Source of the DNA: Salibacterium salarium
Lineage (GTDB): Bacteria > Bacillota > Bacilli > Bacillales > Marinococcaceae
NCBI RefSeq assembly: GCF_030813635.1
Contig: NZ_JAUSUM010000002.1
Location: 248,001-312,000, forward strand
DNA length: 64,000 nt
Direction: 5' to 3'
The notes beneath the pieces are model-generated. The model worked only from the letters and a program-made list of their open reading frames with translations, ran no database searches and was not told the origin of the DNA. Below, in pieces: positions 37,056 to 44,182 of the stretch. Every line of letters begins with the position of its first letter. Position 1 is the first letter of the stretch. Position numbers and translations under genes: made by a program.

Positions 37056-37976
37056 ATTTATTATCTCGATTTGCTGTGGGGATTAAATGTTGTCATCCAT
37101 ATTGTTTTATTTGCGGGTACTGCTCGTTTGACGAAAAGATTTTTATCTAAAAAACGGTTATTAATCGTGTCGCTGATTGGATCGTGCAGTATTTTTATAG
37201 TACTTACGCCATGGGAGTTCCTACTTGTTCACCCGATTGGCAAGGTATTCCTTTCTATTCTGTTAGTATTTATTGGGTTTGGTTATGTCTCCTTATCCGT
37301 GTTCTTGCAGCAACTATTCATGTTTTATATCGTTAGTTTTCTCGCTGCTGGTACGATGATTGGTTTAGAAACAATGCGTTTTTCTGCAGTAGAACGGCAA
37401 GGCTTTATGACAGATATTTCATCTATTATGTATACCCGGTTCTCGTTTCCAATTATTGTATTAGCAATATTACTAATTTGGGTAATTTTCCAAGGTATAG
37501 CCCATTTTATGAAAACGAGACGACAGCAGTTTTCAAAGATAGTAAACATTACCGCTGTACTTGGAGACACAGAATGGGAGGGAAACGCATTAGTGGACAC
37601 CGGTAATCAATTAAAAGATCCTATCACTCGATTTCCAGTTATGGTTATGGAGATAAATCTTTTAAAGGACCAATTGTCCAAAAAAGAGCTGGAACAATGG
37701 AGACATATGATTCGTTCACAACGAGTAGAAGAATTAGAACATATGAAACAATGGAAAGGCAGATGGAGTCTTGTACCTTTTCGTACAGCCGGGCAAGACA
37801 TGAAAATGATGTTCACCTTAAAACCGGACTATCTTTTAATTGAAGAAGAAGGAAAACCTGAAAGAGTGGATTCAGTATTAATTGGACTTGAAGCCAATGT
37901 TTTATCTAGTAAGGGAGACTTTCAAATGATCTTCCCTGCCGATGCTTTGTCAACGTCCAAACATGACAACGCCTAA
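37056..37976 (+). CDS. spoIIGA: Sigma-E processing aspartic protease SpoIIGA
   Basis: A membrane-embedded aspartic peptidase that cleaves pro-sigma-E after a forespore signal (SpoIIR). About five N-terminal TM helices precede a cytoplasmic protease domain with the active-site motif LVDTGNQLKDP (Asp about residue 181). No ATG/GTG/TTG lies at the conserved N-terminus. The homologous start (YYLDLLWGLN, matching the family's IYLDVIWLLN) is preceded only by ATT at 37056, which has AAGGGG exactly 6 bases upstream. The first conventional codon, TTG at 37071, would remove that segment and has no SD. I therefore propose an ATT start (306 aa); the alternative is 301 aa. sigE follows 23 bases later. Confidence 0.88.
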   Translation: MYYLDLLWGLNVVIHIVLFAGTARLTKRFLSKKRLLIVSLIGSCSIFIVLTPWEFLLVHPIGKVFLSILLVFIGFGYVSLSVFLQQLFMFYIVSFLAAGTMIGLETMRFSAVERQGFMTDISSIMYTRFSFPIIVLAILLIWVIFQGIAHFMKTRRQQFSKIVNITAVLGDTEWEGNALVDTGNQLKDPITRFPVMVMEINLLKDQLSKKELEQWRHMIRSQRVEELEHMKQWKGRWSLVPFRTAGQDMKMMFTLKPDYLLIEEEGKPERVDSVLIGLEANVLSSKGDFQMIFPADALSTSKHDNA

Positions 37977-37999
37977 TTTGATGTAGGAGGTTTTTTAAG

Positions 38000-38713
38000 T
38001 TGCGTAAGGTCAAAATGACAATGCTGTGGATTAAATTTTTAAAAAAAATTGGTATAAAACCGGACGAACTATATTACATTGGTGGAAGTGAAGCATTGCC
38101 GCCCCCATTGTCAAAGGAAGAGGAAGCTCATTTTATCAGTTTGCTACCTAGCGATGATGAGAATGCCAGGTCTGTTTTAATTGAAAGAAACTTAAGATTA
38201 GTTGTGTATATTGCACGGAAATTTGAAAATACGGGAATTAATATTGAAGACTTAATAAGTATTGGCACGATTGGTCTTATTAAAGCGGTGAACACATTTA
38301 ATCCGGAGAAAAAAATTAAGCTCGCCACCTATGCATCACGTTGTATTGAAAATGAGATTTTAATGCATCTTCGGCGGACAAATAAATTACGCTCTGAAAT
38401 ATCGTTTGATGAACCATTAAATATTGATTGGGATGGTAATGAATTATTGCTATCGGACATACTCGGGACAGAAGAAAATATAATAACAAAAGGGATTGAA
38501 GATAAAGTAGATAGAAGGCTGCTTAGACGGTCATTAGAAGTATTAAATCCGAGAGAAAAACAAATTATGGAAATGCGATTTGGTCTAGCTGGAAACAAAG
38601 AAAAAACACAAAAAGATGTAGCGGATTTATTGGGGATTTCCCAATCATATATTTCCCGACTTGAAAAAAGAATCATAAAACGGCTGCGAAAAGAATTTAA
38701 TAAAATGGTATAA
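38000..38713 (+). CDS. sigE: RNA polymerase sporulation sigma factor sigma-E (precursor)
   Basis: A 237-aa pro-sigma-E, the early mother-cell sigma factor. The N-terminal pro-sequence (about the first 27 residues; [20 protein letters not shown]) is amphipathic, tethers the protein to the membrane and is removed by SpoIIGA. Region 2 reads [20 protein letters not shown] and [14 protein letters not shown], and region 4 has the helix-turn-helix [22 protein letters not shown]. It is almost identical to B. subtilis SigE. The TTG at 38000 follows TAGGAGG. It forms an operon with spoIIGA. Confidence 0.98.
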   Translation: MRKVKMTMLWIKFLKKIGIKPDELYYIGGSEALPPPLSKEEEAHFISLLPSDDENARSVLIERNLRLVVYIARKFENTGINIEDLISIGTIGLIKAVNTFNPEKKIKLATYASRCIENEILMHLRRTNKLRSEISFDEPLNIDWDGNELLLSDILGTEENIITKGIEDKVDRRLLRRSLEVLNPREKQIMEMRFGLAGNKEKTQKDVADLLGISQSYISRLEKRIIKRLRKEFNKMV

Positions 38714-38728
38714 TTTCTTCCCTTTGTT

Positions 38729-38760
38729 GAGGGCTGTCTAAAAAAGACAGCTCTTTTTTT
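38729..38760 (+). terminator. Terminator after sigE
   Basis: GGGCTGTCT pairs with AGACAGCTC (G-U included) around a short A-loop and is followed by seven T. Confidence 0.8.
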
Positions 38761-38784
38761 AACGCTGAGTCACTTAATGCTTCT

Positions 38785-38813
38785 GCATATTTTTTCCCTT
38801 GACGGACATACTG
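38785..38813 (+). promoter_or_regulatory. Sigma-F/sigma-G type promoter of sigG
   Basis: GCATA (38785-38789), 14 bases, GGACATACTG (38804-38813). Both boxes match the forespore consensus GywTA / GGnnAnAMTR at every position. sigG in B. subtilis is first read by sigma-F and then by sigma-G itself. Confidence 0.65.
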
Positions 38814-38892
38814 AACATGAACATACAAGAATAAAGAAATGTGAGAAAAGCGCTTATATCATTTCTTACATCATGACTTGGGGGGACTAACT

Positions 38893-39678
38893 TTGGCTCG
38901 AAGCAAGGTAGAAATTTGTGGTGTGGATACATCTAAGCTTCCTGTTCTTAAAAATAAAGAAATGAGAGAGTTATTTAGAAAATTGCAAGCAGGAGATGAA
39001 TCAGCACGTGAAGAATTAGTGAATGGAAATCTACGCCTTGTGTTAAGCGTTATTCAACGTTTTAATAATCGTGGAGAACATATGGATGATTTATTTCAAG
39101 TTGGCTGCATCGGATTAATGAAGTCAATCGATAATTTTGATTTAGGTCAAAATGTTCGTTTTTCGACGTATGCTGTACCGATGATTATTGGTGAAGTACG
39201 ACGTTATCTTCGCGACAATAATCCGATACGTGTGTCCAGGTCACTTCGCGATACCGCTTATAAAGCGTTGCAAGTTCGAGATCAATTAATGGAAGAGCGG
39301 GCTAGAGAAAAAGAACCTACCGTTCAAGAAATTGCTTCAAAGTTAGGAATGCCAAAAGAAGATGTCGTATTTGCGCTTGATGCGATTCAAGATCCAGTCT
39401 CCTTATTTGAACCGATTTATAATGATGGTGGTGATCCGATTTATGTGATGGATCAAATTAGCGATGATAAAGAACAAGATCAAAAATGGACAGAACACCT
39501 TGCTTTAAAAGAAGCGATGGTTCAATTGAATGGACGGGAAAAAATAATTTTGGATATGCGTTTTTTTCAAGGAAAGACGCAAATGGAAGTCGCTGAAGAA
39601 ATTGGCATATCACAAGCGCAAGTTTCAAGACTCGAAAAAGCAGCCATTTCACAAATGAATCGCTTCTCCAATATGTAA
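38893..39678 (+). CDS. sigG: RNA polymerase sporulation sigma factor sigma-G
   Basis: A 261-aa late forespore sigma factor. The N-terminus RSKVEICGVDTSKLPVLKN is the diagnostic SigG start (SpoIIAB/Fin interaction region). Region 2 is VNGNLRLVLSVIQRFNNRGE, and region 4 contains TQMEVAEEIGISQAQVSRLEK. The TTG at 38893 gives the family N-terminus and has GGGGGG 7 bases upstream. The upstream frame from another TTG (38878) only reads through the SD. It has its own forespore-type promoter and terminator. Confidence 0.97.
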   Translation: MARSKVEICGVDTSKLPVLKNKEMRELFRKLQAGDESAREELVNGNLRLVLSVIQRFNNRGEHMDDLFQVGCIGLMKSIDNFDLGQNVRFSTYAVPMIIGEVRRYLRDNNPIRVSRSLRDTAYKALQVRDQLMEERAREKEPTVQEIASKLGMPKEDVVFALDAIQDPVSLFEPIYNDGGDPIYVMDQISDDKEQDQKWTEHLALKEAMVQLNGREKIILDMRFFQGKTQMEVAEEIGISQAQVSRLEKAAISQMNRFSNM

Positions 39679-39687
39679 ACAGGTAAG

Positions 39688-39719
39688 ACCTTCATCTACA
39701 TTGGATGAAGGTTTTTTTA
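39688..39719 (+). terminator. Terminator after sigG
   Basis: ACCTTCATC pairs with GATGAAGGT around a short loop and is followed by a run of seven T. Confidence 0.85.
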
Positions 39720-39794
39720 TTATGAAGAAATGAAGCGCGATTTTCCTACATAGTATAGAATACGTTTATTTTTATACTAAAGGAGATATGAGTT

Positions 39795-40040
39795 ATGAGA
39801 ATCTCAGAGTTACAGACAAAGGATATTGTTAACATGCATACTGGTAAACGACTTGGGCACGTGGGTGATGTGGATATCAATGTAGAAACCGGATACGTAG
39901 AAGCTATTGTTGTAGGTGGTTCTACAAAAATGATGACATTTTTCAATAAGGAAAGTGAATTTATTGTGCCTTGGACTCATATTGTTAAAATTGGTTCTGA
40001 CGTTATTCTTGTTAATTTGTATGAACCGGACCCTGAATGA
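39795..40040 (+). CDS. ylmC: YlmC/YmxH family PRC-barrel protein
   Basis: An 81-aa single PRC-barrel-like domain protein (MRISELQTKDIVNMHTGKRLGHVGDVDIN start). The family is widespread in endospore formers and is often annotated as a sporulation protein; its role is not established. The start has AAAGGAGAT upstream. It follows sigG, as in B. subtilis, but ylmA, which lies between them there, is absent. Confidence 0.88.
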   Translation: MRISELQTKDIVNMHTGKRLGHVGDVDINVETGYVEAIVVGGSTKMMTFFNKESEFIVPWTHIVKIGSDVILVNLYEPDPE

Positions 40041-40144
40041 GGCAAAACTAGACAACGTTTGGAACTTTTCTATGGCAGTGAGAAGAATTATGTTAAAATA
40101 TAAACAATGAATAAAATGATACGTATAATGAAGGAAGAGATAAG

Positions 40145-40975
40145 ATGAAAAACGATCCGTTTCTTCGACAAGAAGAAAGTCATTTCTTACTGAAAGAAGC
40201 TCCATTTGGGGAGAATGTGCACGTAACTGCTGGAATGACAACGCGTCTGAACGGCATAGGAAACGCACCATACGATACGTTGAATATGGCCTTTCATGTT
40301 GGTGATGAATCGGATGCGGTATTGGCGAACAGGGAACGTGTTGCAAAAGCCATTGGCTTTCCGTTAAGTGACTGGGTAGCAGCTGAGCAGGTTCATAAAG
40401 CTGATATCGTTAAAGTCAGTAACCAGGATAAAGGCAAAGGAGCTTGGAAACGAGAGGAATCAGTAGGTAACTTTGACGGAATGTACACATCAGAAAAAGG
40501 TGTATTATTAGTTAGTTTTTACGCTGATTGTGTGCCTCTGATTTTTTTCGCACCAAAACAAGAATATGTCGGTGTTGCACATGCAGGCTGGAAGGGAACG
40601 TCATTGAATATTGGAGGAGCTCTAGTAACAGAATGGATAGAAAAAGAAGGAATAAATTCTGAAGGAATTTATGTTGCGATTGGGCCCTCTATTTCTGAGG
40701 AAGTGTATGAAGTAGATGGACATGTAATCGAACAAATGGAACAAGTACTCCCTGAAGAAAATAACCCCCCTTGGACGAAGTCTAGACCTAATCATTGGTT
40801 GCTTGATGTCAAAGAAATGAATCGTATATTGTTAAATAGTGCCGGGGTCCCTTTGTCGAACATTTTCAAGAGTAGTCATTGTACATATTCAGAACCAGAG
40901 ACATTTTTTTCCCATCGACAAAGTAACGGGACAACCGGAAGAATGATGGCATTTATCGGTATCAACGATAGGTGA
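40145..40975 (+). CDS. ylmD: YlmD, PgeF/YfiH family (multicopper polyphenol oxidase fold)
   Basis: A 276-aa protein of the YfiH/RlmL-partner family (Cu-oxidase_4). Members act as purine nucleoside phosphorylase/deaminase-like enzymes or editing hydrolases of cell-wall precursors (PgeF). Metal-site residues are seen in QVHKADI, DCVPLIF and VAHAGWKGT (His-x-Cys-x-His pattern). The adjacent ylmE is the usual partner. The start follows AAGGAAGAG. The exact activity in bacilli is uncertain. Confidence 0.88.
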   Translation: MKNDPFLRQEESHFLLKEAPFGENVHVTAGMTTRLNGIGNAPYDTLNMAFHVGDESDAVLANRERVAKAIGFPLSDWVAAEQVHKADIVKVSNQDKGKGAWKREESVGNFDGMYTSEKGVLLVSFYADCVPLIFFAPKQEYVGVAHAGWKGTSLNIGGALVTEWIEKEGINSEGIYVAIGPSISEEVYEVDGHVIEQMEQVLPEENNPPWTKSRPNHWLLDVKEMNRILLNSAGVPLSNIFKSSHCTYSEPETFFSHRQSNGTTGRMMAFIGINDR

Positions 40976-40996
40976 TGGAGAAAGGGGTCGGAAGAA

Positions 40997-41680
40997 GTGG
41001 ACGTAACAGATAATCTTTCACAAATAAACCATACAATGAAACAAGCATGTGAGCGCTCTAATCGGGAGCGGACGGATGTGAATATCATTGCAGTAACTAA
41101 ATATGTTTCAACAAATAGAACGTTGGAAGCGATTGAAGCAGGAGTTACGCATATTGGTGAAAATAGGCTGGAGGGAGCTCTTGAAAAATGGGAAGCATGC
41201 CAGAATCAAGCGGCCTTTCATTTTATAGGAACGCTTCAGTCAAAAAAAGTGAAACACGTCATCGATAAATATGATTATTTTCATTCGTTGGACAGGCTCT
41301 CTCTTGCCAAAGAAATGCAAAAACGCTGTCCAGAAGGAAAAAAAATCAAATGTTTTGTACAAGTAAATGTATCCGGGGAAGATTCCAAGGAAGGTTTGTC
41401 TGAAGAAGAGCTTATCGATTTTGTTGTTTCTTTAAAAAATTATCCTGCTATTGAAGTCGTCGGATTAATGACAATGGCACCGTTCGTTGAAGATCCAGAA
41501 AACACACGTCCGTTTTTTCAGAAACTTCGATATTTACGTGACGAGGTACGTGACAAAAACATGTTTCATGCACCGTGTGAGCATCTATCGATGGGCATGT
41601 CTAATGATTATTTCATTGCTGTAGAAGAAGGAGCGACGTTTGTACGTATTGGTACACAGTTGGTTGGCAATCGGGAGTAA
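40997..41680 (+). CDS. ylmE: YggS/PLPBP family pyridoxal phosphate homeostasis protein
   Basis: A 227-aa single-domain (β/α)8 PLP-binding protein; the lysine in AVTKYVS (about residue 35) should bind PLP. Other hallmarks are HIGENR, HFIGTLQSKKV, CFVQVNVSGEDSKEG, GLMTMAPF and the LSMGMSNDYFIAV motif. It has no known catalytic activity and affects vitamin B6 and amino-acid balance. The GTG start follows AAAGGGG. It is in an operon with ylmD and sepF. Confidence 0.93.
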   Translation: MDVTDNLSQINHTMKQACERSNRERTDVNIIAVTKYVSTNRTLEAIEAGVTHIGENRLEGALEKWEACQNQAAFHFIGTLQSKKVKHVIDKYDYFHSLDRLSLAKEMQKRCPEGKKIKCFVQVNVSGEDSKEGLSEEELIDFVVSLKNYPAIEVVGLMTMAPFVEDPENTRPFFQKLRYLRDEVRDKNMFHAPCEHLSMGMSNDYFIAVEEGATFVRIGTQLVGNRE

Positions 41681-41719
41681 CAAGAGATATATTTTTCAAA
41701 GTAGAAGGAGGGGGAGTGA

Positions 41720-42133
41720 ATGAGTTTCAAATCAAAATTTAAACGTTTTTTTGAACTAGAAGATGATATTATGGAACAAGAGATAGAAGAAACCGATGAT
41801 AGTTATGACACGGATAAGAACCACGAAAACAAAAGTAAAAACGTTGTCAGTTTGCAAAGTGTCCAGCAATCTGCAAAAGTGATGTTAGTGGAACCGCGCC
41901 AGTATGAGGAAGCTCAAGACATCGCTGATCATTTAAAAAACCGGAAATCGGTCATTATAAATTTACAGCGAATTGATCAAAATCAGGCACGCAGAATCGT
42001 TGATTTTTTAAGTGGCACTGTTTATGCTATTGGCGGGGATATACAAAAGATAGGCACAAACAATTTCCTATGTACCCCGGATAATGTGGCGGTTTCTGGT
42101 GATATATCGGAAATATTAAACGAATCAGAATGA
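41720..42133 (+). CDS. sepF: Cell division protein SepF
   Basis: A 137-aa protein that anchors FtsZ and shapes the septum. The N-terminal amphipathic helix ([15 protein letters not shown]) binds membrane, an acidic linker follows, and the conserved core ([55 protein letters not shown]) forms the dimer and FtsZ-binding fold. The SD is AGAAGGAGGGGG. It lies between ylmE and ylmG as in most Gram-positives. Confidence 0.96.
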   Translation: MSFKSKFKRFFELEDDIMEQEIEETDDSYDTDKNHENKSKNVVSLQSVQQSAKVMLVEPRQYEEAQDIADHLKNRKSVIINLQRIDQNQARRIVDFLSGTVYAIGGDIQKIGTNNFLCTPDNVAVSGDISEILNESE

Positions 42134-42152
42134 GTTAAGGAGAATGCCTTTT

Positions 42153-42413
42153 ATGATAGAAATAGGTAGAATTTTAGCATTTGGGTTAGATATATATTCG
42201 TATCTAATCATCATTTATATTTTAATGTCTTGGTTTCCCAATGCCCGCGAATCTTCATTTGGTCAAATGATTGGTTCGGTAGTGGAACCTTATTTGGAAC
42301 CGTTCAGACGCATGGTTCCATCCCTTGGTATGATTGATATTTCCCCAATTATTGCTATTGTAGCTTTACGTTTTGCCGGATTTGGCGTTGAAGCGTTATT
42401 TTCGATGGTTTGA
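42153..42413 (+). CDS. ylmG: YlmG, YggT family membrane protein
   Basis: An 86-aa protein with two hydrophobic segments typical of YggT (SYLIIIYILMSWFPN; DISPIIAIVALRFAGFGV) and the conserved PYLEPFRRMVPSLG loop between them. Its role is linked to cell division and envelope assembly through gene context and is otherwise unknown. The ATG at 42153 is chosen because AAGGAGA lies 9 bases upstream; the ATG at 42144 is too close to that SD. Confidence 0.88.
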   Translation: MIEIGRILAFGLDIYSYLIIIYILMSWFPNARESSFGQMIGSVVEPYLEPFRRMVPSLGMIDISPIIAIVALRFAGFGVEALFSMV

Positions 42414-42418
42414 TGTAG

Positions 42419-43198
42419 ATGTCTGTATTTGAACATTTTAGAAAAGAGGAATATGCGTTTGTAGAGCAAGCACTCGAATGGAAAGATACAGTAGAGACAA
42501 AATTTGAACGAAAATTGACCGATTTTCTTGATCCAAGGGAGCAAGACATTCTCTCATCCGTTGTAGGGAAAGATGAAACCGTGTATCTTTCGTTTTGGGG
42601 AGGAAGTACGGAATGCGAAAGAAAACGAGCGCTTTTATATCCTTTTTACGAAGAAGTTTCTAACGAAGATTTTGACCTTAGTTTGTTTCAAGTAACCTAT
42701 CCGGTGAAGTTTGTCACATTGGAACACCCTGATGTGCTTGGATCTCTCACTGGTCTTGGACTGAAAAGAGGCAAATACGGCGATATTTTAAAGGGGAATG
42801 GTTTATTTCAATTTGTTGTGGCTGAAGAGGTTGCGTTGTACATTGAAATGAACTTACAGCAAATCGGCAAAGCGACAGTACAAACGGAACGTATTTCAGT
42901 GGAAAATATGCTTCCGGTACAAGAAGATTGGGAAGAAATACATACGACCACCCCATCTTTTCGCTTAGACAAAATGATAGCAGAAATGTACCGTTTATCA
43001 CGGAGCAAAGCTCTTCCCTATATAGAAAAAGGGAGAGTAAAAGTGAATTGGAGAACGATAGACCGGCCGGCATTTACTCTTCAGCCTGGTGATTACGTTT
43101 CTGTACGGGGACAAGGACGTCGAAAATTGATGGAAACGATGGGACAAACAAAAAAAGAACGATTTAAAATAAAATATGGAAAAAAGAAAGATTCGTAA
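42419..43198 (+). CDS. ylmH: YlmH, S4-domain RNA-binding protein
   Basis: A 259-aa protein with an N-terminal YlmH-specific region and a C-terminal S4 domain (about 185-240; RLDKMIAEMYRLSRSKALPYIEKGRVKVN). Related proteins rescue stalled ribosomes by binding peptidyl-tRNA-50S complexes, and B. subtilis YlmH has been placed in such a quality-control pathway alongside RqcH. An rqcH gene lies at the other end of this window. The start has a poor SD, so translation may be coupled to ylmG, 5 bases upstream. Confidence 0.92.
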   Translation: MSVFEHFRKEEYAFVEQALEWKDTVETKFERKLTDFLDPREQDILSSVVGKDETVYLSFWGGSTECERKRALLYPFYEEVSNEDFDLSLFQVTYPVKFVTLEHPDVLGSLTGLGLKRGKYGDILKGNGLFQFVVAEEVALYIEMNLQQIGKATVQTERISVENMLPVQEDWEEIHTTTPSFRLDKMIAEMYRLSRSKALPYIEKGRVKVNWRTIDRPAFTLQPGDYVSVRGQGRRKLMETMGQTKKERFKIKYGKKKDS

Positions 43199-43223
43199 AT
43201 AAAAGCAGGATTTTAACAAGGAA

Positions 43224-43238
43224 TGTCGAAATGTCAAG
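43224..43238 (+). promoter_or_regulatory. Two Spo0A-like boxes before divIVA
   Basis: TGTCGAA (43224-43230) is a perfect 0A-box core, and TGTCAAG (43232-43238) follows one helical-turn fraction later. They form a direct repeat AATGTCRA-AATGTCAA that overlaps the proposed -35. Confidence 0.4.
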
Positions 43239-43259
43239 TAAGACCATATGAGATATAAT
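43231..43259 (+). promoter_or_regulatory. Possible sigma-A promoter of divIVA
   Basis: ATGTCA (43231-43236), 17 bases, TATAAT (43254-43259). The start would fall near 43266, directly before the SD GGGAGGT, giving a very short leader. Confidence 0.45.
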
Positions 43260-43281
43260 GATAAACGGGAGGTGTGGCGGT

Positions 43282-43809
43282 GTGCCTTTAACGCCATTAG
43301 ATATTCATAATAAGGAATTTACAAGAGGTTTTCGAGGATATGATGAAGATGAAGTGAACGAATTTCTGGATCAAGTTATAAAAGATTACGAAAATGTGGT
43401 ACAAGAAAAAAATGAACTGTTTACAAAAGTAAACGAACTCGAAGAACGGCTTGAACATTTTTCTAATATTGAGGAAACGTTGAATAAATCGATTTTAGTA
43501 GCGCAAGAGTCTGCAGAAGAGGTGCGTCGTAATGCTAAGAAAGAGTCTCAGTTAATCATTAAAGAAGCAGAAAAAAACGCCGATCGAATTATTAACGATG
43601 CCCTTAATAAATCTAGAAAGATTGAGCTTGAGATTGAAGAATTGAAAAAACAAGCTTCTGTTTATCGTACCCGTTTCAAAATGTTGATAGAAGCCCAACT
43701 AGAGATGCTACATAACGATGATTGGGATGAAGTCGTAAATACGGAATCTGAATATGAGGAAGAAAATGATCAAAGTTCCTATGCTGGTCATGTGAATTCG
43801 GTTGACTAG
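43282..43809 (+). CDS. divIVA: Division/polarity protein DivIVA
   Basis: A 175-aa coiled-coil protein that binds negatively curved membrane at septa and poles. There it positions the Min system and, during sporulation, RacA and the chromosome origin. The N-terminal domain PLTPLDIHNKEFTRGFRGYDEDEVNEFLDQV (read as PLTPLDIHNKEF and GYDEDEVNEFL) carries the membrane-insertion and intertwined coiled-coil elements. A long coiled coil spans about residues 30-150. The GTG at 43282 gives the family start MPLTP and has GGGAGGTG upstream. Confidence 0.96.
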   Translation: MPLTPLDIHNKEFTRGFRGYDEDEVNEFLDQVIKDYENVVQEKNELFTKVNELEERLEHFSNIEETLNKSILVAQESAEEVRRNAKKESQLIIKEAEKNADRIINDALNKSRKIELEIEELKKQASVYRTRFKMLIEAQLEMLHNDDWDEVVNTESEYEEENDQSSYAGHVNSVD

Positions 43810-43831
43810 AACTGACATTTTGTTCTATACT
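43802..43831 (+). promoter_or_regulatory. Sigma-A promoter of the ileS T-box transcript
   Basis: TTGACT (43802-43807), 18 bases, TATACT (43826-43831), about 20 bases before the T-box leader. The -35 overlaps the divIVA stop codon. Confidence 0.72.
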
Positions 43832-43849
43832 TTTAAAACAAAATAAAAA

Positions 43850-44097
43850 TGAAGTTAAACGAGGATAGGGACGCACCTTTTTTTGTGTTGGTCCAAAGCG
43901 AGTCATGGAGGGTGGAAGCATGGCGACCGAAAAAAATGGGACATCACCCTTGAGTTCCGGTACTGAACGAGAGTAGGTATTCGGCGGTGAAAACCGTTAT
44001 GTTTTTGAGTGGATAGCAAGATGAAGATATTTTGTTATGCAATTAGGGTGGTACCGCGAGACCTTCTCGTCCCTTTATGGGATGGGGAGGTCTTTTT
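43850..44097 (+). promoter_or_regulatory. T-box leader of ileS, isoleucine-specific
   Basis: The T-box AGGGTGGTACCGCG lies at 44045-44058. It is followed by a terminator stem GACCTTCTCGTCCC/GGGATGGGGAGGTC (44060-44092) and a T-run. Upstream stem I has the specifier region GGGAC-ATC-ACC-CTTGAG, so the specifier ATC (43943-43945) is an isoleucine codon, agreeing with the downstream gene. Uncharged tRNA-Ile would promote readthrough into ileS. Confidence 0.95.
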
Positions 44098-44182
44098 ATG
44101 GTTGCGCTAATGAACCACGAGCTTCATAAGGGTAAATACTTGTGTAAAAGTGCGCTATAAACATAGAAGAGGAGGATATTTT

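Noticed and set aside
40101-40129. TAAACA-17-TATAAT as a promoter for ylmD
   Set aside because: The transcript would begin near 40136, downstream of the ylmD SD, leaving no ribosome-binding site; the -35 is also weak.
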